This document shows, piece after piece, positions 8,665 to 17,913 of a stretch of DNA of 43,272 nt; the stretch's first letter is position 1, and each line of letters begins with the position of its first letter. The DNA comes from Pseudomonadota bacterium. Its GTDB lineage: Bacteria > Pseudomonadota > Gammaproteobacteria > Burkholderiales > Nitrosomonadaceae. The notes under the pieces are model-generated. The model was given only the letters and a program-made list of their open reading frames with translations. It searched no databases and had not been told where the DNA came from. The stretch lies in the NCBI GenBank assembly GCA_018241205.1, contig JAFEEI010000021.1, positions 8,801-52,072 of the forward strand, given 5' to 3'. A program made the translations under genes and the position numbers.

Positions 8665-11109
8665 TTAAGCCGCTGCGGAAGGAAGCAGCCATTTGATCAG
8701 CGCAACTTTTATGACATCGTTAACCGCGAGACAAGAAACCATCGCATAAGTGAAAATTGCGAGTGTCTGCTGCCAGGGTAGTGCTTTGAGTCCGGGTAAT
8801 TGCAAGAATGTCAGGGCAGTGCCGATGCAAGTAACCGAGATCAAAGCCATGAGGAGCATCCTGTTGGGCATGGTGGCCCAGAAAAAATGACGTTCCCGGG
8901 CTGACACAATAGAGAATACAGCAAAGTAGAACAGCGTCAGGAAACTGAAGGTATGCAGGGCATTATCGTTGTCCGCCAGGCCGAGATGCATCCAGCCAAA
9001 CCACAGAAGCATAAGCGACTCGATCGCCATGGCGATGCCCAGCACTACCGCTAATGTGATCGACCCTCCGATGTTCCATGTTTCCGGTTGCCTGGATGGG
9101 CGCACATCATCGGTAGCCAGCGCAATCTTGGCGAAATCCATTAGAAATACCAGCAATAGCATGGCAAAGGCGGAGATGACGAATTTTCCGGTTACTACGA
9201 ACGCCACGGCCACAAAGGCAGCTTTCAGGATCGTCCGGCTGATCTTGTTAATGATCCACGTCAGAATGCGCTGGTAGATCATGCGGCCCTGTTCGATCAA
9301 TGCGACGATATTGGTCAAACCGGGCTCGGTCAGTATCACGCTGGCGGCATGCTTAGCCACGTCAGTTGCGGTGCTGACCGCAATGCCAACCTCGGCCTGG
9401 CGCAGCGCAGGCGCATCGTTTATGCCATCCCCCGTCATGCCGGTCACATGCCCGGCAGCTTGCAGACATTGCACCACCCGATATTTATCTTCCGGGAAAA
9501 CCTCGGCAAAACCATCGGCATGCGTTAACAAGTTGGCCGCTTCTTCGTTACTGCTTTGGGTATCTGCGTTTCTCAGATCGGTTACGCGCCGGATGTGGGC
9601 AAGTCCGATCCCGCGCGCGATTTCTCCAGCCACCGCCAGCGCGTCGCCGGTGAGCATTTTCACCGAGACGCCGAGGTCGCGCAGTGTGGCGATGAGTTGC
9701 CTGGCATCCGGACGGGGTGGATCGTACAGAGTGACCAATCCGATCAAAACCGGTGTCGCCGTTACCGGACCATAAGCCACGGCCAGTGTGCGGTATCCCG
9801 TGCGGGCGGATTCCGCGACACGAGTTTCCAGTGCCTCGATTTCCTCCGGGTGCAGTTTGCAGGCTTGTGCAATGGTTCGCACCGCACCTTTCATTGCGCG
9901 AAACTGCTGCCCGTTCTGTTCTATGACGGCTTCAGTCCGCTTGGTTGCAGCATCGAAAGGAATGAAGGAAATGGGAGTGATCATGGGTATGCGGTCAAGA
10001 ATCCGCCGTTTCTTCGCTTCAGCCAGAAATGCCAAATCGATCGGATCCTGGTTAGCTTCTTGCGAAGCGAGCGCGCCGACAAATAATACGTCGGATTCCG
10101 CCGCTTCTTGCCAAGGAATGATGCCGGTGATCGCCAGTTGATTTAGGGTGATCGTGCCCGTTTTGTCGACGCAGAGCACGGTCATCGTGGCCGCATCTTC
10201 CGCTGCACTGAGACGGGTAACCAATACACCGTGCTTCTCCAATTCCTTCGCTCCCATCGCCATGCTGACCGTGAACATGACGGGCAAGGCAACCGGTATC
10301 GCGCTCATCAACAGGACGAGCATGAGCGGAATGATTTCGATCAGGGGCGCATCGCGGATCAACGACAGGCCGAATACCAATAAGAGCACCGCAGCAACAA
10401 TCACGAAAAGCCACCGGACTATTTTGGCTATGACGGTTTCGATATGAAGCTTTGATTGCGCTTGCTGCACCAATTCCGTCGTGCGGCCGAAGAAGGTTCT
10501 CGCGCCGGTCAGGATGACTACGCCGTTGCCCTCGCCGTAACGGACGATAGCTCCGGATGTCACGACTTCACCCTGAGCTTTGTCGATATTCTGCGATTCA
10601 CCGGTCAAAGCCGACTGGTCGATGCTCAATGTTCCGGAGAGAAGTTTGATGTCCGCCGGAATGATGTCGCCGGGACGCATGCGGACAATATCGCCTGGAA
10701 CCAGCTCGCGCGCAGGACAAATTTGCCAGTTACCTGCGCGCAGCACCCGGGTGCTGACTTGCAAACGCTGCCGCAAGGCTGCCACCACGCCAGCAGTCCG
10801 GCGCTCCTGCAAAAAGCTCAATACCGCATTGACGACCAGCAGCGCGCCGACGACAACCAGATCCGAATATTTACCCAGAAGCAGCGACAAAATCATGATC
10901 AATTCCAGCATCCAAGCCGAAATACCCCAGAATTTGCGGAGAAACATCAGAACCGGATGATCTTTCTGCTCGACGACTTCGTTATAACCATACTCTTTCC
11001 TGCGATTAACTACCGCAGCCGATGACAAACCTTCCTCGGGATTAACATCAAGTGCTGAAAGTGTCGCGGAAACGGACAAGGAAGCAATGTCGGGGTTGGC
11101 AGTAGTCAT
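8665..11109 (-). CDS. P3A-type proton-translocating P-type ATPase
   Basis: An 814-residue integral membrane pump of the plasma-membrane H+-ATPase type, expected to expel protons using ATP. Seen: the actuator loop with LTGES at 168-172, the transmembrane-4 motif PVALP at 272-276, the phosphorylation motif DKTGT with Asp315 (DKTGTITLN; Ile replaces the usual Leu), the hinge TGDGIND, and several membrane helices at about 60-100, 230-285 and in the last 170 residues. The length fits the bacterial and archaeal proton-efflux P-ATPases. The first helices carry no heavy-metal-binding domain, which argues against a copper or zinc pump. No clear ribosome site precedes the ATG. An HPP-family gene lies just upstream on the same strand, 52 bp away. 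The ion is inferred from family resemblance. Confidence 0.9.
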   Translation of the reverse strand: MTTANPDIASLSVSATLSALDVNPEEGLSSAAVVNRRKEYGYNEVVEQKDHPVLMFLRKFWGISAWMLELIMILSLLLGKYSDLVVVGALLVVNAVLSFLQERRTAGVVAALRQRLQVSTRVLRAGNWQICPARELVPGDIVRMRPGDIIPADIKLLSGTLSIDQSALTGESQNIDKAQGEVVTSGAIVRYGEGNGVVILTGARTFFGRTTELVQQAQSKLHIETVIAKIVRWLFVIVAAVLLLVFGLSLIRDAPLIEIIPLMLVLLMSAIPVALPVMFTVSMAMGAKELEKHGVLVTRLSAAEDAATMTVLCVDKTGTITLNQLAITGIIPWQEAAESDVLFVGALASQEANQDPIDLAFLAEAKKRRILDRIPMITPISFIPFDAATKRTEAVIEQNGQQFRAMKGAVRTIAQACKLHPEEIEALETRVAESARTGYRTLAVAYGPVTATPVLIGLVTLYDPPRPDARQLIATLRDLGVSVKMLTGDALAVAGEIARGIGLAHIRRVTDLRNADTQSSNEEAANLLTHADGFAEVFPEDKYRVVQCLQAAGHVTGMTGDGINDAPALRQAEVGIAVSTATDVAKHAASVILTEPGLTNIVALIEQGRMIYQRILTWIINKISRTILKAAFVAVAFVVTGKFVISAFAMLLLVFLMDFAKIALATDDVRPSRQPETWNIGGSITLAVVLGIAMAIESLMLLWFGWMHLGLADNDNALHTFSFLTLFYFAVFSIVSARERHFFWATMPNRMLLMALISVTCIGTALTFLQLPGLKALPWQQTLAIFTYAMVSCLAVNDVIKVALIKWLLPSAAA

Positions 11110-11161
11110 AAAGATGGTGCGATTCTGAATTCCATCTACTGATAGTTATCAAAGTTTCCGG

Positions 11162-11668
11162 TTACCAGCCGCCCCAGTTAATGCCGGGAGGCGATGGCTC
11201 AGCTAGGGTTACCGGATAGTGAATAAGATCGGGATAGAGGCGGCTCCAGATGATAGCTACCAGAAATAGACAACTAACACCTAGGAGCACCGATTGCCAG
11301 AGGGCCGGCCATCCCGCATTGACGTATATCATCAGAATGGGATTGGTTCCGGCAGGGGGGTGCACGGTTCGAGTAAGAAGCATAAAGCAAAGCGCAAGTG
11401 TCGTGGCGAGAGCATAGACGGCTATTGAGTCACCGAGAGCTTGATAGCAAGCGATACCGATAAATGCGCTACTTAAATGCCCCCCAAACAATGCGCGCGG
11501 CTGCGCAGCGGGTGCCCGGGTAAGCCCAAAGAGAAAAATGGTTGATCCCCCGAGAGATGATAGAAGAAATGTTGTTTCAAGCGGATCCACAACCCACAAG
11601 GCAAGAGAAATTGCAGCGGAAGCGCCTATTGCGCACCAAAGCAGGCGAACAAAAGGGTGTTTTGTCAT
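11162..11668 (-). CDS. HPP-family integral membrane protein
   Basis: A 168-residue protein with four to five hydrophobic helices and the family signature HPPAGTNP near residue 105. HPP proteins are inner-membrane proteins; some relatives have been tied to nitrite transport in plant chloroplasts and cyanobacteria, but the bacterial role is mostly unknown. The ATG at 11668 is chosen; a GTG 13 codons upstream (11707) is also in frame, and neither start has a good ribosome site. It sits directly upstream of the proton ATPase on the same strand and may share its transcript. A nitrite link would be interesting in a nitrifier but is not shown here. Confidence 0.82.
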   Translation of the reverse strand: MTKHPFVRLLWCAIGASAAISLALWVVDPLETTFLLSSLGGSTIFLFGLTRAPAAQPRALFGGHLSSAFIGIACYQALGDSIAVYALATTLALCFMLLTRTVHPPAGTNPILMIYVNAGWPALWQSVLLGVSCLFLVAIIWSRLYPDLIHYPVTLAEPSPPGINWGGW

Positions 11669-11808
11669 GAGTTTACTCTGACTAATTAATCCAACTGACA
11701 GATTCACTTAATCGGAATGGCTTCTGTGCAATCATGAAGACTGGGAGTAATCGAATATTAGTTGGATATGTTGCAAAGATCGATAGATACTATCTTCGTT
11801 AATTTATT

Positions 11809-11845
11809 AACGGCTCCTTACATCACGCGCAAGGAGCCGTTTTTT
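11809..11845 (-). terminator. Hairpin terminator, possibly bidirectional
   Basis: An 11-bp perfect stem (AACGGCTCCTT / AAGGAGCCGTT) with an 11-base loop. A T-run follows on the plus strand; on the minus strand it lies 20 bp after the outer-membrane protein's stop, which it most likely ends. Confidence 0.8.
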
Positions 11846-11863
11846 CCGGATACGTATGGAAAG

Positions 11864-13357
11864 TTAGAACTTAAAAGTCACCATGGTGTAACCGTAATTG
11901 GTGTCCTTCATACCCGGGCTGAATGGCACTTTATCGAAGTAATCACCCTTGAATATGTGGCTATAGCCAAAGTCGAAGCTCATCCGTTTCAAATAACTCC
12001 ACTGCGGATCCCATCCTAAGCTGACATCCAGCATGTGGCCCAGAAAGCTGCCGGCGCGGCCGGTTGGGTCTACTAAGCCGCTGCCGACATACGCAGCATG
12101 TTTATCCGCTAACCAGTATGCGCGATGCGACATCATCAGGCGCACGGTGGGTGTGGGGACGAGTGTGGCGCGGAAGCCGACAGGAGACAGCAGATTGGAC
12201 GGGAAGAATGGTCCGAACATGCCGGTTGGACCATACTCGACCCGGCGTTTTGCGTACAGAATGTCGAAATTCTTGTCCGGATCGCGGTTTCCCGATGAGA
12301 AGTCGAATAAGTAAAGGGCTCGCAGCGGCATCGGCGTATTGAAACTGTACCCGACTTCGCCATGATGACGATGGGCGAACAGGCTCTTATCCTTGGTGTC
12401 GCCGAACTGATACATCGATTCGATTTCATAATCCATGCTGCCTTTCGTGGGCTTGGCGAACAGCCTGAAGCCGGTAGTCGATAAGTTGCGCTGTCTAAGA
12501 TGATCGCTTTCGTTCAGTTGCAGGAAATAACCGTCGAAGTTGGCCCAGCGCAGATCGCGGTTGGTGACGTAAGCGCCCGAGAAGTAGGTTTCGGGGGTGT
12601 TCCAGTTTAGCGATGTCGTCACCCGCTGAACCGGCCGGGAACCGAATACACGCAGACTCCATTTTTCATCGGTATTGCCCATCATGAAGTGCAAGCCGTC
12701 GAACGCAGGCGATAAGGTTCCCCAGCGGTGTCCTCCGACCAGGCGGGCTTCACCCAAGTCCATCATGAAACGGCCGACTTCGAATTTCGCCGCGTAGCCC
12801 GTGCCGAGAAAGTTCTTGTCGTGCACACCGAGATGCATTTGAGTGAAATCAAAATGATCGGCTATGTTCGGGTTATGATCTTGTCCGAAGCTGGTCATCA
12901 GAGCGCGCATGTCGGTCAATTCCAGCGTGAACTTAAGCGGATCGATGATATTCTTGACCTCGAACAAGAAGCGAGTGCGTTGATGAATCGAGTCGTTAAA
13001 TCCCGGAATGGCTTTGGTGAAGCCGTGATCGTACACGTCGTAACGGGTGCGATGCTCGATTGCCACATTGAGCCAATCCGGTGCCATCGCGGCCAGCGGC
13101 GTTTTGTGTTCTTCCATCAGTTTGGTCAGATTGTCGAAGTCGAAACGCGTACTTCCGGGTGTTCCCAGCGCGCTGAAGGGTGCGCCATTGGTTCCATTGG
13201 CCGGCGCGGTTTTATTTTGAACGACAACGGATGGCTTTTTTGCTTTGTCCGCCTCCGTTTTTTCTGCTTCCGCAGCGTATGAGTGGTTACCGTTTAACAG
13301 TGACCCGGTAATGGCCAAGGCCATCCAACGGGCACGTCGTGCATTTTTCCAGGTCAT
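11864..13357 (-). CDS. Alginate-export-family outer-membrane beta-barrel protein
   Basis: A 497-residue protein with an N-terminal signal peptide (cleavage near HSYAA), then a charged and Ala/Pro-rich linker to about residue 70. The rest is alternating aromatic and polar beta strands ending in VTFKF, whose terminal Phe is typical of outer-membrane barrels. The strand pattern and motifs resemble the alginate_exp (AlgE-like) family seen in many proteobacteria without alginate genes. It probably acts as a channel or porin for anionic substrates; the substrate is unknown. A GGGAGAG ribosome site lies about 10 bases before the ATG. It seems to be a single transcription unit ended by the hairpin at 11809. 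No polysaccharide genes are nearby. Confidence 0.85.
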   Translation of the reverse strand: MTWKNARRARWMALAITGSLLNGNHSYAAEAEKTEADKAKKPSVVVQNKTAPANGTNGAPFSALGTPGSTRFDFDNLTKLMEEHKTPLAAMAPDWLNVAIEHRTRYDVYDHGFTKAIPGFNDSIHQRTRFLFEVKNIIDPLKFTLELTDMRALMTSFGQDHNPNIADHFDFTQMHLGVHDKNFLGTGYAAKFEVGRFMMDLGEARLVGGHRWGTLSPAFDGLHFMMGNTDEKWSLRVFGSRPVQRVTTSLNWNTPETYFSGAYVTNRDLRWANFDGYFLQLNESDHLRQRNLSTTGFRLFAKPTKGSMDYEIESMYQFGDTKDKSLFAHRHHGEVGYSFNTPMPLRALYLFDFSSGNRDPDKNFDILYAKRRVEYGPTGMFGPFFPSNLLSPVGFRATLVPTPTVRLMMSHRAYWLADKHAAYVGSGLVDPTGRAGSFLGHMLDVSLGWDPQWSYLKRMSFDFGYSHIFKGDYFDKVPFSPGMKDTNYGYTMVTFKF

Positions 13358-13566
13358 TCTTTTTATCTCTCCCTATTTAGTTTTCAATGATGGATTTAAA
13401 AAACTTGTTGCCCTGGAAAATATTACTTACATAAAAAAGATTGCAATATACGCGTAAGCACGTATCAATAATCACATAAGGTTAAGCCCTTATATTTGGG
13501 AAATTTATAGATAAAGTCAAAGTTGAACTTAAATCTTTTTTATAACAAAATATTCACTTTACTTGG

Positions 13567-15087
13567 ATGCATAATGTGATTGAAGCATTAAAAATTTTAA
13601 GTTTTAGAACATTATTTGACGCGATAGCGGATGCGGCGATAGTGATGGAAAACACCGGGCATGTCGTGCTGATGAATCCGGCCGCGCAACAGTTATTCGG
13701 TTACAACGAAAATGAGCTCATGGGGGTGGCGGTTGAAATGCTGATTACGCCACGCTACCGGAAGCAGTACCGCTATTATCAAACGCTTTTTTTGGACAAA
13801 CCTGCCAAGCTGCCAATGGGAACCGGCAACGAAATCATGGCATGCGATCGTTCCGGTCAGGAAATGCTGCTGGACATGAGTTTCAGTCCGATAGAAGTGC
13901 AGCAGCAGCTGTATGTTTTAATCACATTCACAGTTTTCCGGCAGCGCTTGAAAGTCGAAGACACATTGCGAGTGCGCGAAGAATGTTTGCGCTTGGCGAA
14001 ACAGGCCGCGGGTTTTGGTATTTTCGACTATGACTTCAAACGCGGTGTTGTTTATTGGGATAGGAAAATGCGTGAATTCTGGGGCGGCTATCCCGGGGAA
14101 GTCATCAGTTACGAAGGATTTGTCGCCATGATACACCCCGCGGATCGAGTCGGCCGGCAAGCGGCATTGGATTATGCGATGAATCCGGCCAGTCATGGCG
14201 AGTACAAGGCGGAATATCGCGTGATTGACCCGCTGGAAAAAACCGAACGCTGGATTGCCGTTGCGGGACGCGTCTATTTTGAAGCCAATAGTGCAACCCG
14301 GCTGGTGAGTGTTGTCCGGGATGTGACGGAACAGAAAATTTTCCAGAAACAATTGCGAATACCGCGCAATGAGGCGGAAAAGATTTTTGAACAACAAGCG
14401 GCCGCACGCACAGCTTCGGCTATTGCGCATGAACTCAATCAGCCGTTGACCGCGATATCCGCTTATAGTGAAGTAGTGCTGCAAACGTTACGAAACGATA
14501 ATTTTGACGTGAAGCGTCTGAAGAATGCGCTACAGGGTTGTGTGGAGCAAACGCAGCGTGCTGGCCGCGGCTTGCACGAATTGATTGCTTTTCTGCAAAA
14601 AAGCGAGCTGGCGGCCGAGTCTTTGGATCTGAATGATGTGATACGCGAGGCGCTGGACGTTGTTGTCAGCGACGGTTCCGGGAAATTCCGTACGCGATTG
14701 AAGCTGGAAAAAGACCTTCCCGCTGTTCAGTGCAATCGCACACAAGTGCATAAAGTTCTTGTGAATCTTTTTAGGAATGCCGCAGAAGCTATGCGAACGG
14801 CCGATTCACCCATTTTGACGATCATCACCCAGGTGCAAGCCTTGAATGATAAAAGGATGGCGTCAGTTATCGTGCAAGATAACGGACCCGGGCTTGATCA
14901 AACCATGGCGAAGCGCATATTCGAACCCTTTTTTACCACCAAGCAAACAGGCATCGGGATGGGTCTGGCAATAAGCCGTGCATTGATTGAAGCAAATGAC
15001 GGTGAACTCTGGGTAGAGCCCGATGGAGAGCCCGGTGCTAAATTTCATTTTACCTTGCCTTTTGCGCCGGAATCGTACTTGAGTTAA
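13567..15087 (+). CDS. PAS-domain sensor histidine kinase (FixL/NtrB-like)
   Basis: 506 residues, with no clear membrane segment, so cytoplasmic. Domains: PAS 1 about 13-125, similar to FixL PAS; PAS 2 with PAC about 143-255; a HisKA domain with His288 in AHELNQP; and an HATPase_c domain with the N box (NLFRNAAEA), G1 (DNGPGL), F (FEPFFTTK) and G2 (GMGLA). It should autophosphorylate and pass phosphate to a response regulator, but none is encoded nearby, so it is an orphan. In the first PAS the region where FixL carries its haem-ligand His reads PRYRKQYRYY, with no His, so haem-based oxygen sensing like FixL is unlikely. The start at 13567 has no strong ribosome site; the GTG at 13576 is an alternative. 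Confidence 0.92.
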   Translation: MHNVIEALKILSFRTLFDAIADAAIVMENTGHVVLMNPAAQQLFGYNENELMGVAVEMLITPRYRKQYRYYQTLFLDKPAKLPMGTGNEIMACDRSGQEMLLDMSFSPIEVQQQLYVLITFTVFRQRLKVEDTLRVREECLRLAKQAAGFGIFDYDFKRGVVYWDRKMREFWGGYPGEVISYEGFVAMIHPADRVGRQAALDYAMNPASHGEYKAEYRVIDPLEKTERWIAVAGRVYFEANSATRLVSVVRDVTEQKIFQKQLRIPRNEAEKIFEQQAAARTASAIAHELNQPLTAISAYSEVVLQTLRNDNFDVKRLKNALQGCVEQTQRAGRGLHELIAFLQKSELAAESLDLNDVIREALDVVVSDGSGKFRTRLKLEKDLPAVQCNRTQVHKVLVNLFRNAAEAMRTADSPILTIITQVQALNDKRMASVIVQDNGPGLDQTMAKRIFEPFFTTKQTGIGMGLAISRALIEANDGELWVEPDGEPGAKFHFTLPFAPESYLS

Positions 15088-15250
15088 CAGAGGTTTAATT
15101 TTCGATAGGTTATTCGGTTTAGGGAAGTGCGCTTCAACGCACATAGCAAAATGGGATATCCCTTGAAGCCTGTTAACAATTCGTCTGCTGGTAGCTTAAT
15201 GCTCCGCCAAATTCGTCCGTGAGTTAGTATTTGCTAATCGTTTTGCAGTA
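15088..15250. other. Gene-free stretch between kinase and decayed DUF190 gene
   Basis: It holds a small hairpin (GTGCG-CTTCAA-CGCAC, about 15127-15142) without a good T-run and a short palindrome GGGATATCCC. No gene is seen. Confidence 0.3.
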
Positions 15251-15568
15251 TCATGATTCCCCGGTCATGCCGAACTCGACCGGTGTTTTGACGTAGAACA
15301 CTTTCATCCCTTCCTGCCTCAGATGCTCGAGTATTCGCTCCGCCTGCTGGTCGTTGGCGGTCATCGTTACTTCGACCGGTTGATCGGCCAGTTCGAAGAA
15401 ATGTGCCGAGTGCAGCTAGCGGTCATGTCCGAAACCTTCGGTGGTGACAATCAGTGTTGCGCCGCCGATGTCCAGTTTCGTAGCGGCTTGCAGCAACCAT
15501 TCCCCGAGCGGCAGGTGATTGTGCTGGCGTTTTTGCTGAGTGAAGAAAGTCAGTTGATAACCTTTCAT
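15251..15568 (-). pseudogene. DUF190-family gene with internal amber stop
   Basis: A 105-codon frame, in phase from ATG 15568 to TGA 15251, whose product matches the DUF190 (UPF0166) family, small proteins often encoded next to the fluoride channel gene crcB. A TAG at 15418-15416 interrupts it inside EGFGHDR*LHSAHFFELADQ. The family usually has Lys or Arg there, so a single AAG to TAG change would explain it. The halves on either side are otherwise in one frame and full length. An AGGAAC ribosome site precedes the ATG. Its neighbour upstream is the tail of a crcB-like gene, which supports the identification. Readthrough or amber suppression is possible but unsupported; recent inactivation is likelier. 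Confidence 0.8.
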
Positions 15569-15680
15569 AGCCTGTTCCTGAAATCAGATGGTTTTGAAAG
15601 CGGATACGGTCGCCGACCCAGCATCTCATCAGCAAAGAACCGATTACATGCGCACTGATTGCGCCGAGAGCCCACAATAT
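15569..15680 (-). pseudogene. crcB: 3' remnant of a crcB-like fluoride channel gene
   Basis: On the minus strand the frame reads WALGAISAHVIGSLLM, which aligns with the last membrane helix of CrcB (E. coli WALLNVFVNLLGSFAM). CrcB/Fluc are small four-helix fluoride exporters. Only this last helix remains: the sequence upstream of about 15680 belongs to an unrelated RTX-type gene on the other strand. After the helix the frame runs on without the usual stop, while another frame ends TVSAFKTI-stop just before the DUF190 start, so a frameshift may also be present. Identification rests on this short match plus the DUF190 neighbour. Confidence 0.6.
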
Positions 15681-15688
15681 GCGCCCCT

Positions 15689-15930
15689 CTTTGTGGTGAG
15701 CTGGGAGTCATCTGCTCAGGATGGCAGTTTCTCGGGCATTTATGCGCAGCGCTATGATGCCAGCGGGACTGCGGTGGGCGGTGAATTCCGGGTCAACACC
15801 ACTACAGCAAGCGATCAATTAAGCTCCAGCATCACGGCCCTATCGGATGGCGGCTTTGTGGTGAGCTGGGAGTCATCTGCTCAGGATGGCAGTTTCTCGG
15901 GCATTTATGCGCAGCGTTATGATGCCAACG
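15689..15930 (+). repeat. Two near-identical 75-bp direct repeats, 165 bp apart
   Basis: Copies begin at 15689 and 15854 (offset 165 bp, 55 codons) and are almost identical over about 75 bases, encoding FVVSWESSAQDGSFSGIYAQ and following residues. They are part of a repeat array in the truncated RTX-type gene; further copies were probably lost upstream. Confidence 0.85.
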
Positions 15931-17111
15931 GTGATCCGGTTCAGAATGGCATTAAATTGACTGCGATCAACGATGCGCCCGGCTTCACCAAGGGTGCCGA
16001 CGAAACCGCCGGTGAGAACACCGGCGCACAGACGGTCACCGGCTGGGCAACCGGTATCAGCGCCGGGCCGGCCGATGAAAGCAGCCAGACGCTGACATTC
16101 CTGACGAGCAACGGCAACGAGGCGCTGTTTGCGGCGCAACCGGCGATCGACGCCAGCGGCAATTTGACCTACACTCCTGCGGCCAACGCTCACGGTTCCG
16201 TCGAAGTTACGGTGAGCCTCCAGGACGATGGCGGTACCGCCAACGGCGGTGTCGACACCAGCGCGCCGCAGACATTCACGATCACGATCAACAATGCGCC
16301 GGTATTGAATGGAGCATTGACCAGCCAGGCAATCAAGTTCGATAGCAATATGAACTATGACGCAGGCGCTTCATTCAGCGATCCCAATGACGATGCCTTG
16401 AGTTTCAGCGCCACGCTGGCCAATGGCGATCCTTTGCCGGCCTGGCTGCAGGTTTCGCCTGACGGCGTCATTTCCGGCTTGCCTGCCGCGGGTGATTCCG
16501 GCAGTTACGCGTTAGCCATCACGGCCACCGACACGTATGGCGCTGCCGTCAGCGCGCCGGTGAACGTTACCGTGACGGCATTCGATGCCGGGCAGCTATT
16601 GATTAGCACCAGCGGCAACGACACCTTGACGGGCACGGCCGGTATCGATACGGCTACGTACGCTTTTTCGCCTTCCGCGGTCACCGTCTCGCTGGCGAAC
16701 CGGGCGGCGCAGAACACCGGTCATGGCATCGATACCTTGAGCGGCATCGAGAACCTGATTGGCAGCGCGGCAAACGACACGCTGACCGGCGATCGGCTGG
16801 CCAATGTGCTGGATGGCGGCCTGGGCGCCGACCGGTTGATCGGCGGTGCGGGTAACGATACCTATGTGATCGACGATATTGCCGATGTCATTATTGAATT
16901 GGGCGATAATTTGGAAAGTCAAGCGAGTAACGGTAAAGCTGACCAGGTGCTGACCTGGATCACGCTGCCGGGGCTGGCCAACTATGTCGAGAACCTGACC
17001 TTGCTGGGATCGGCCAATGTCAATGCCAACGGCAACGCGCTGGCCAACACGCTGACCAGCAATGCCGGCGACAATGTGCTGGATGGCAAATCCGGCAAGG
17101 ATGCCATGTTC

Positions 17112-17123
17112 GGGGGGGGGGGG
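17112..17123 (+). repeat. Poly-G tract (12 G) at the frameshift
   Basis: Twelve consecutive G inside an RTX repeat codon stretch. The upstream frame reads MFGGGGLAMI and the downstream correct frame GNDTYVVDSNG. Changing the tract by +1 or -2 bases joins them. It may be a phase-variable tract, a fixed mutation, or a homopolymer miscall. Confidence 0.8.
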
Positions 17124-17773
17124 CTGGCAATGATACTTATGTGGTGGATAGCAACGGCGATACGGTAACCGAAAATGCCGACGAAGGTGCCGATACCGTG
17201 CAATCGGCAATCTCCTACACGCTGGGCGGCAATATCGAGAACTTGACCTTGCTGGGCACCTCGAAACTCAATGGGACCGGCAACAGCTTGGCGAACATTT
17301 TGATGGGCAATAGCAGCAGCAATACGCTGGAGGGTCAAGAGGACAATGACTCGCTCAACGGTGGTGGCGGCAATGACATTCTCACCGGCGGTCTGGGTAT
17401 CGATCAATTCACCGGTGGCGCGGGCGCCGACACGTTCAAATTCATGACATTGGCCGACAGCGGAAAGAATCTCAACCGCGACGCGATTCTCGACTTCTCC
17501 AAACTTGAAGCCGACAAGATCGACGTATCGGGCATCGATGCCAAATCCGCCACAACCAAAAATGATGCCTTTGCGTGGAAAGGCATGGCTGCCTTCACGG
17601 CAGCCGGTGAATTGCGCTATTTTTATGACGGCAGCAATGATGTGACGATAGTCGAAGGCAATGTCGATACCGATCTATCCGCCGATTTCCAGATTCAACT
17701 GGCAGGTAATATTGCATTGACGGCAACCAATTTTGCTTTGTAGCCAAGTTTGGATTGGGAATTTAAACTCATG

Positions 17774-17913
17774 AGGAAGCTCTGAAAAAGATACCAGCGG
17801 CAGTCAGGCAAGGCGGAATCAGGCGAAAAAGCGCAGTTTACGAGGTGCCGATGGGCATTTTGAGTCTGATTCCAGTATTGCAACTGAGGGCGGTAGTATT
17901 TCAGAGACTTCCT
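17774..17913. mobile_element. MITE-like palindromic-end element, 140 bp
   Basis: The ends are inverted repeats: AGGAAGCTCTGAAA on the left and TTTCAGAGACTTCCT on the right, equal except for one extra base, with partial similarity continuing inward (ATACCAGC versus ATACTACCGC). It has no coding capacity. It sits just after the RTX remnant and before the IS element. I see no clear target duplication. This form fits a non-autonomous insertion-sequence derivative. Confidence 0.5.

Larger units (their letters stand above)
15681..17743 (+). pseudogene. 5'-truncated, frameshifted RTX/cadherin-like secreted protein
   Basis: The coding sense starts abruptly at about 15681, inside antisense crcB sequence; the frame stays open back to about 15588 by chance. 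Order: two copies of a FVVSWESSAQDGSFSGIYAQ repeat 55 residues apart, a cadherin-like domain, a dystroglycan-type Ig fold (about 16300-16590), then RTX-type calcium-binding nonapeptide repeats (GGLGADRL, GGAGNDTY, GGGGNDIL, GGAGADTF) and a C-terminal region like a type I secretion signal. A run of 12 G at 17112-17123 breaks the frame: the first part ends at 17168, while the correct frame continues to 17743. A run of 10 or 13 G would restore it. Such proteins are exported by type I systems as adhesins or surface proteins; no exporter genes are present. The missing N terminus implies rearrangement. Confidence 0.8.

Noticed and set aside
12728-13282. Plus-strand frame of 184 codons opposite the barrel gene
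   Set aside because: Antisense to a well-supported outer-membrane protein; no domain or start signal.
16596-17210. Minus-strand frame of 204 codons inside the RTX gene
   Set aside because: Arises from the repeated RTX codons read backwards; the forward strand has clear calcium-binding repeats.
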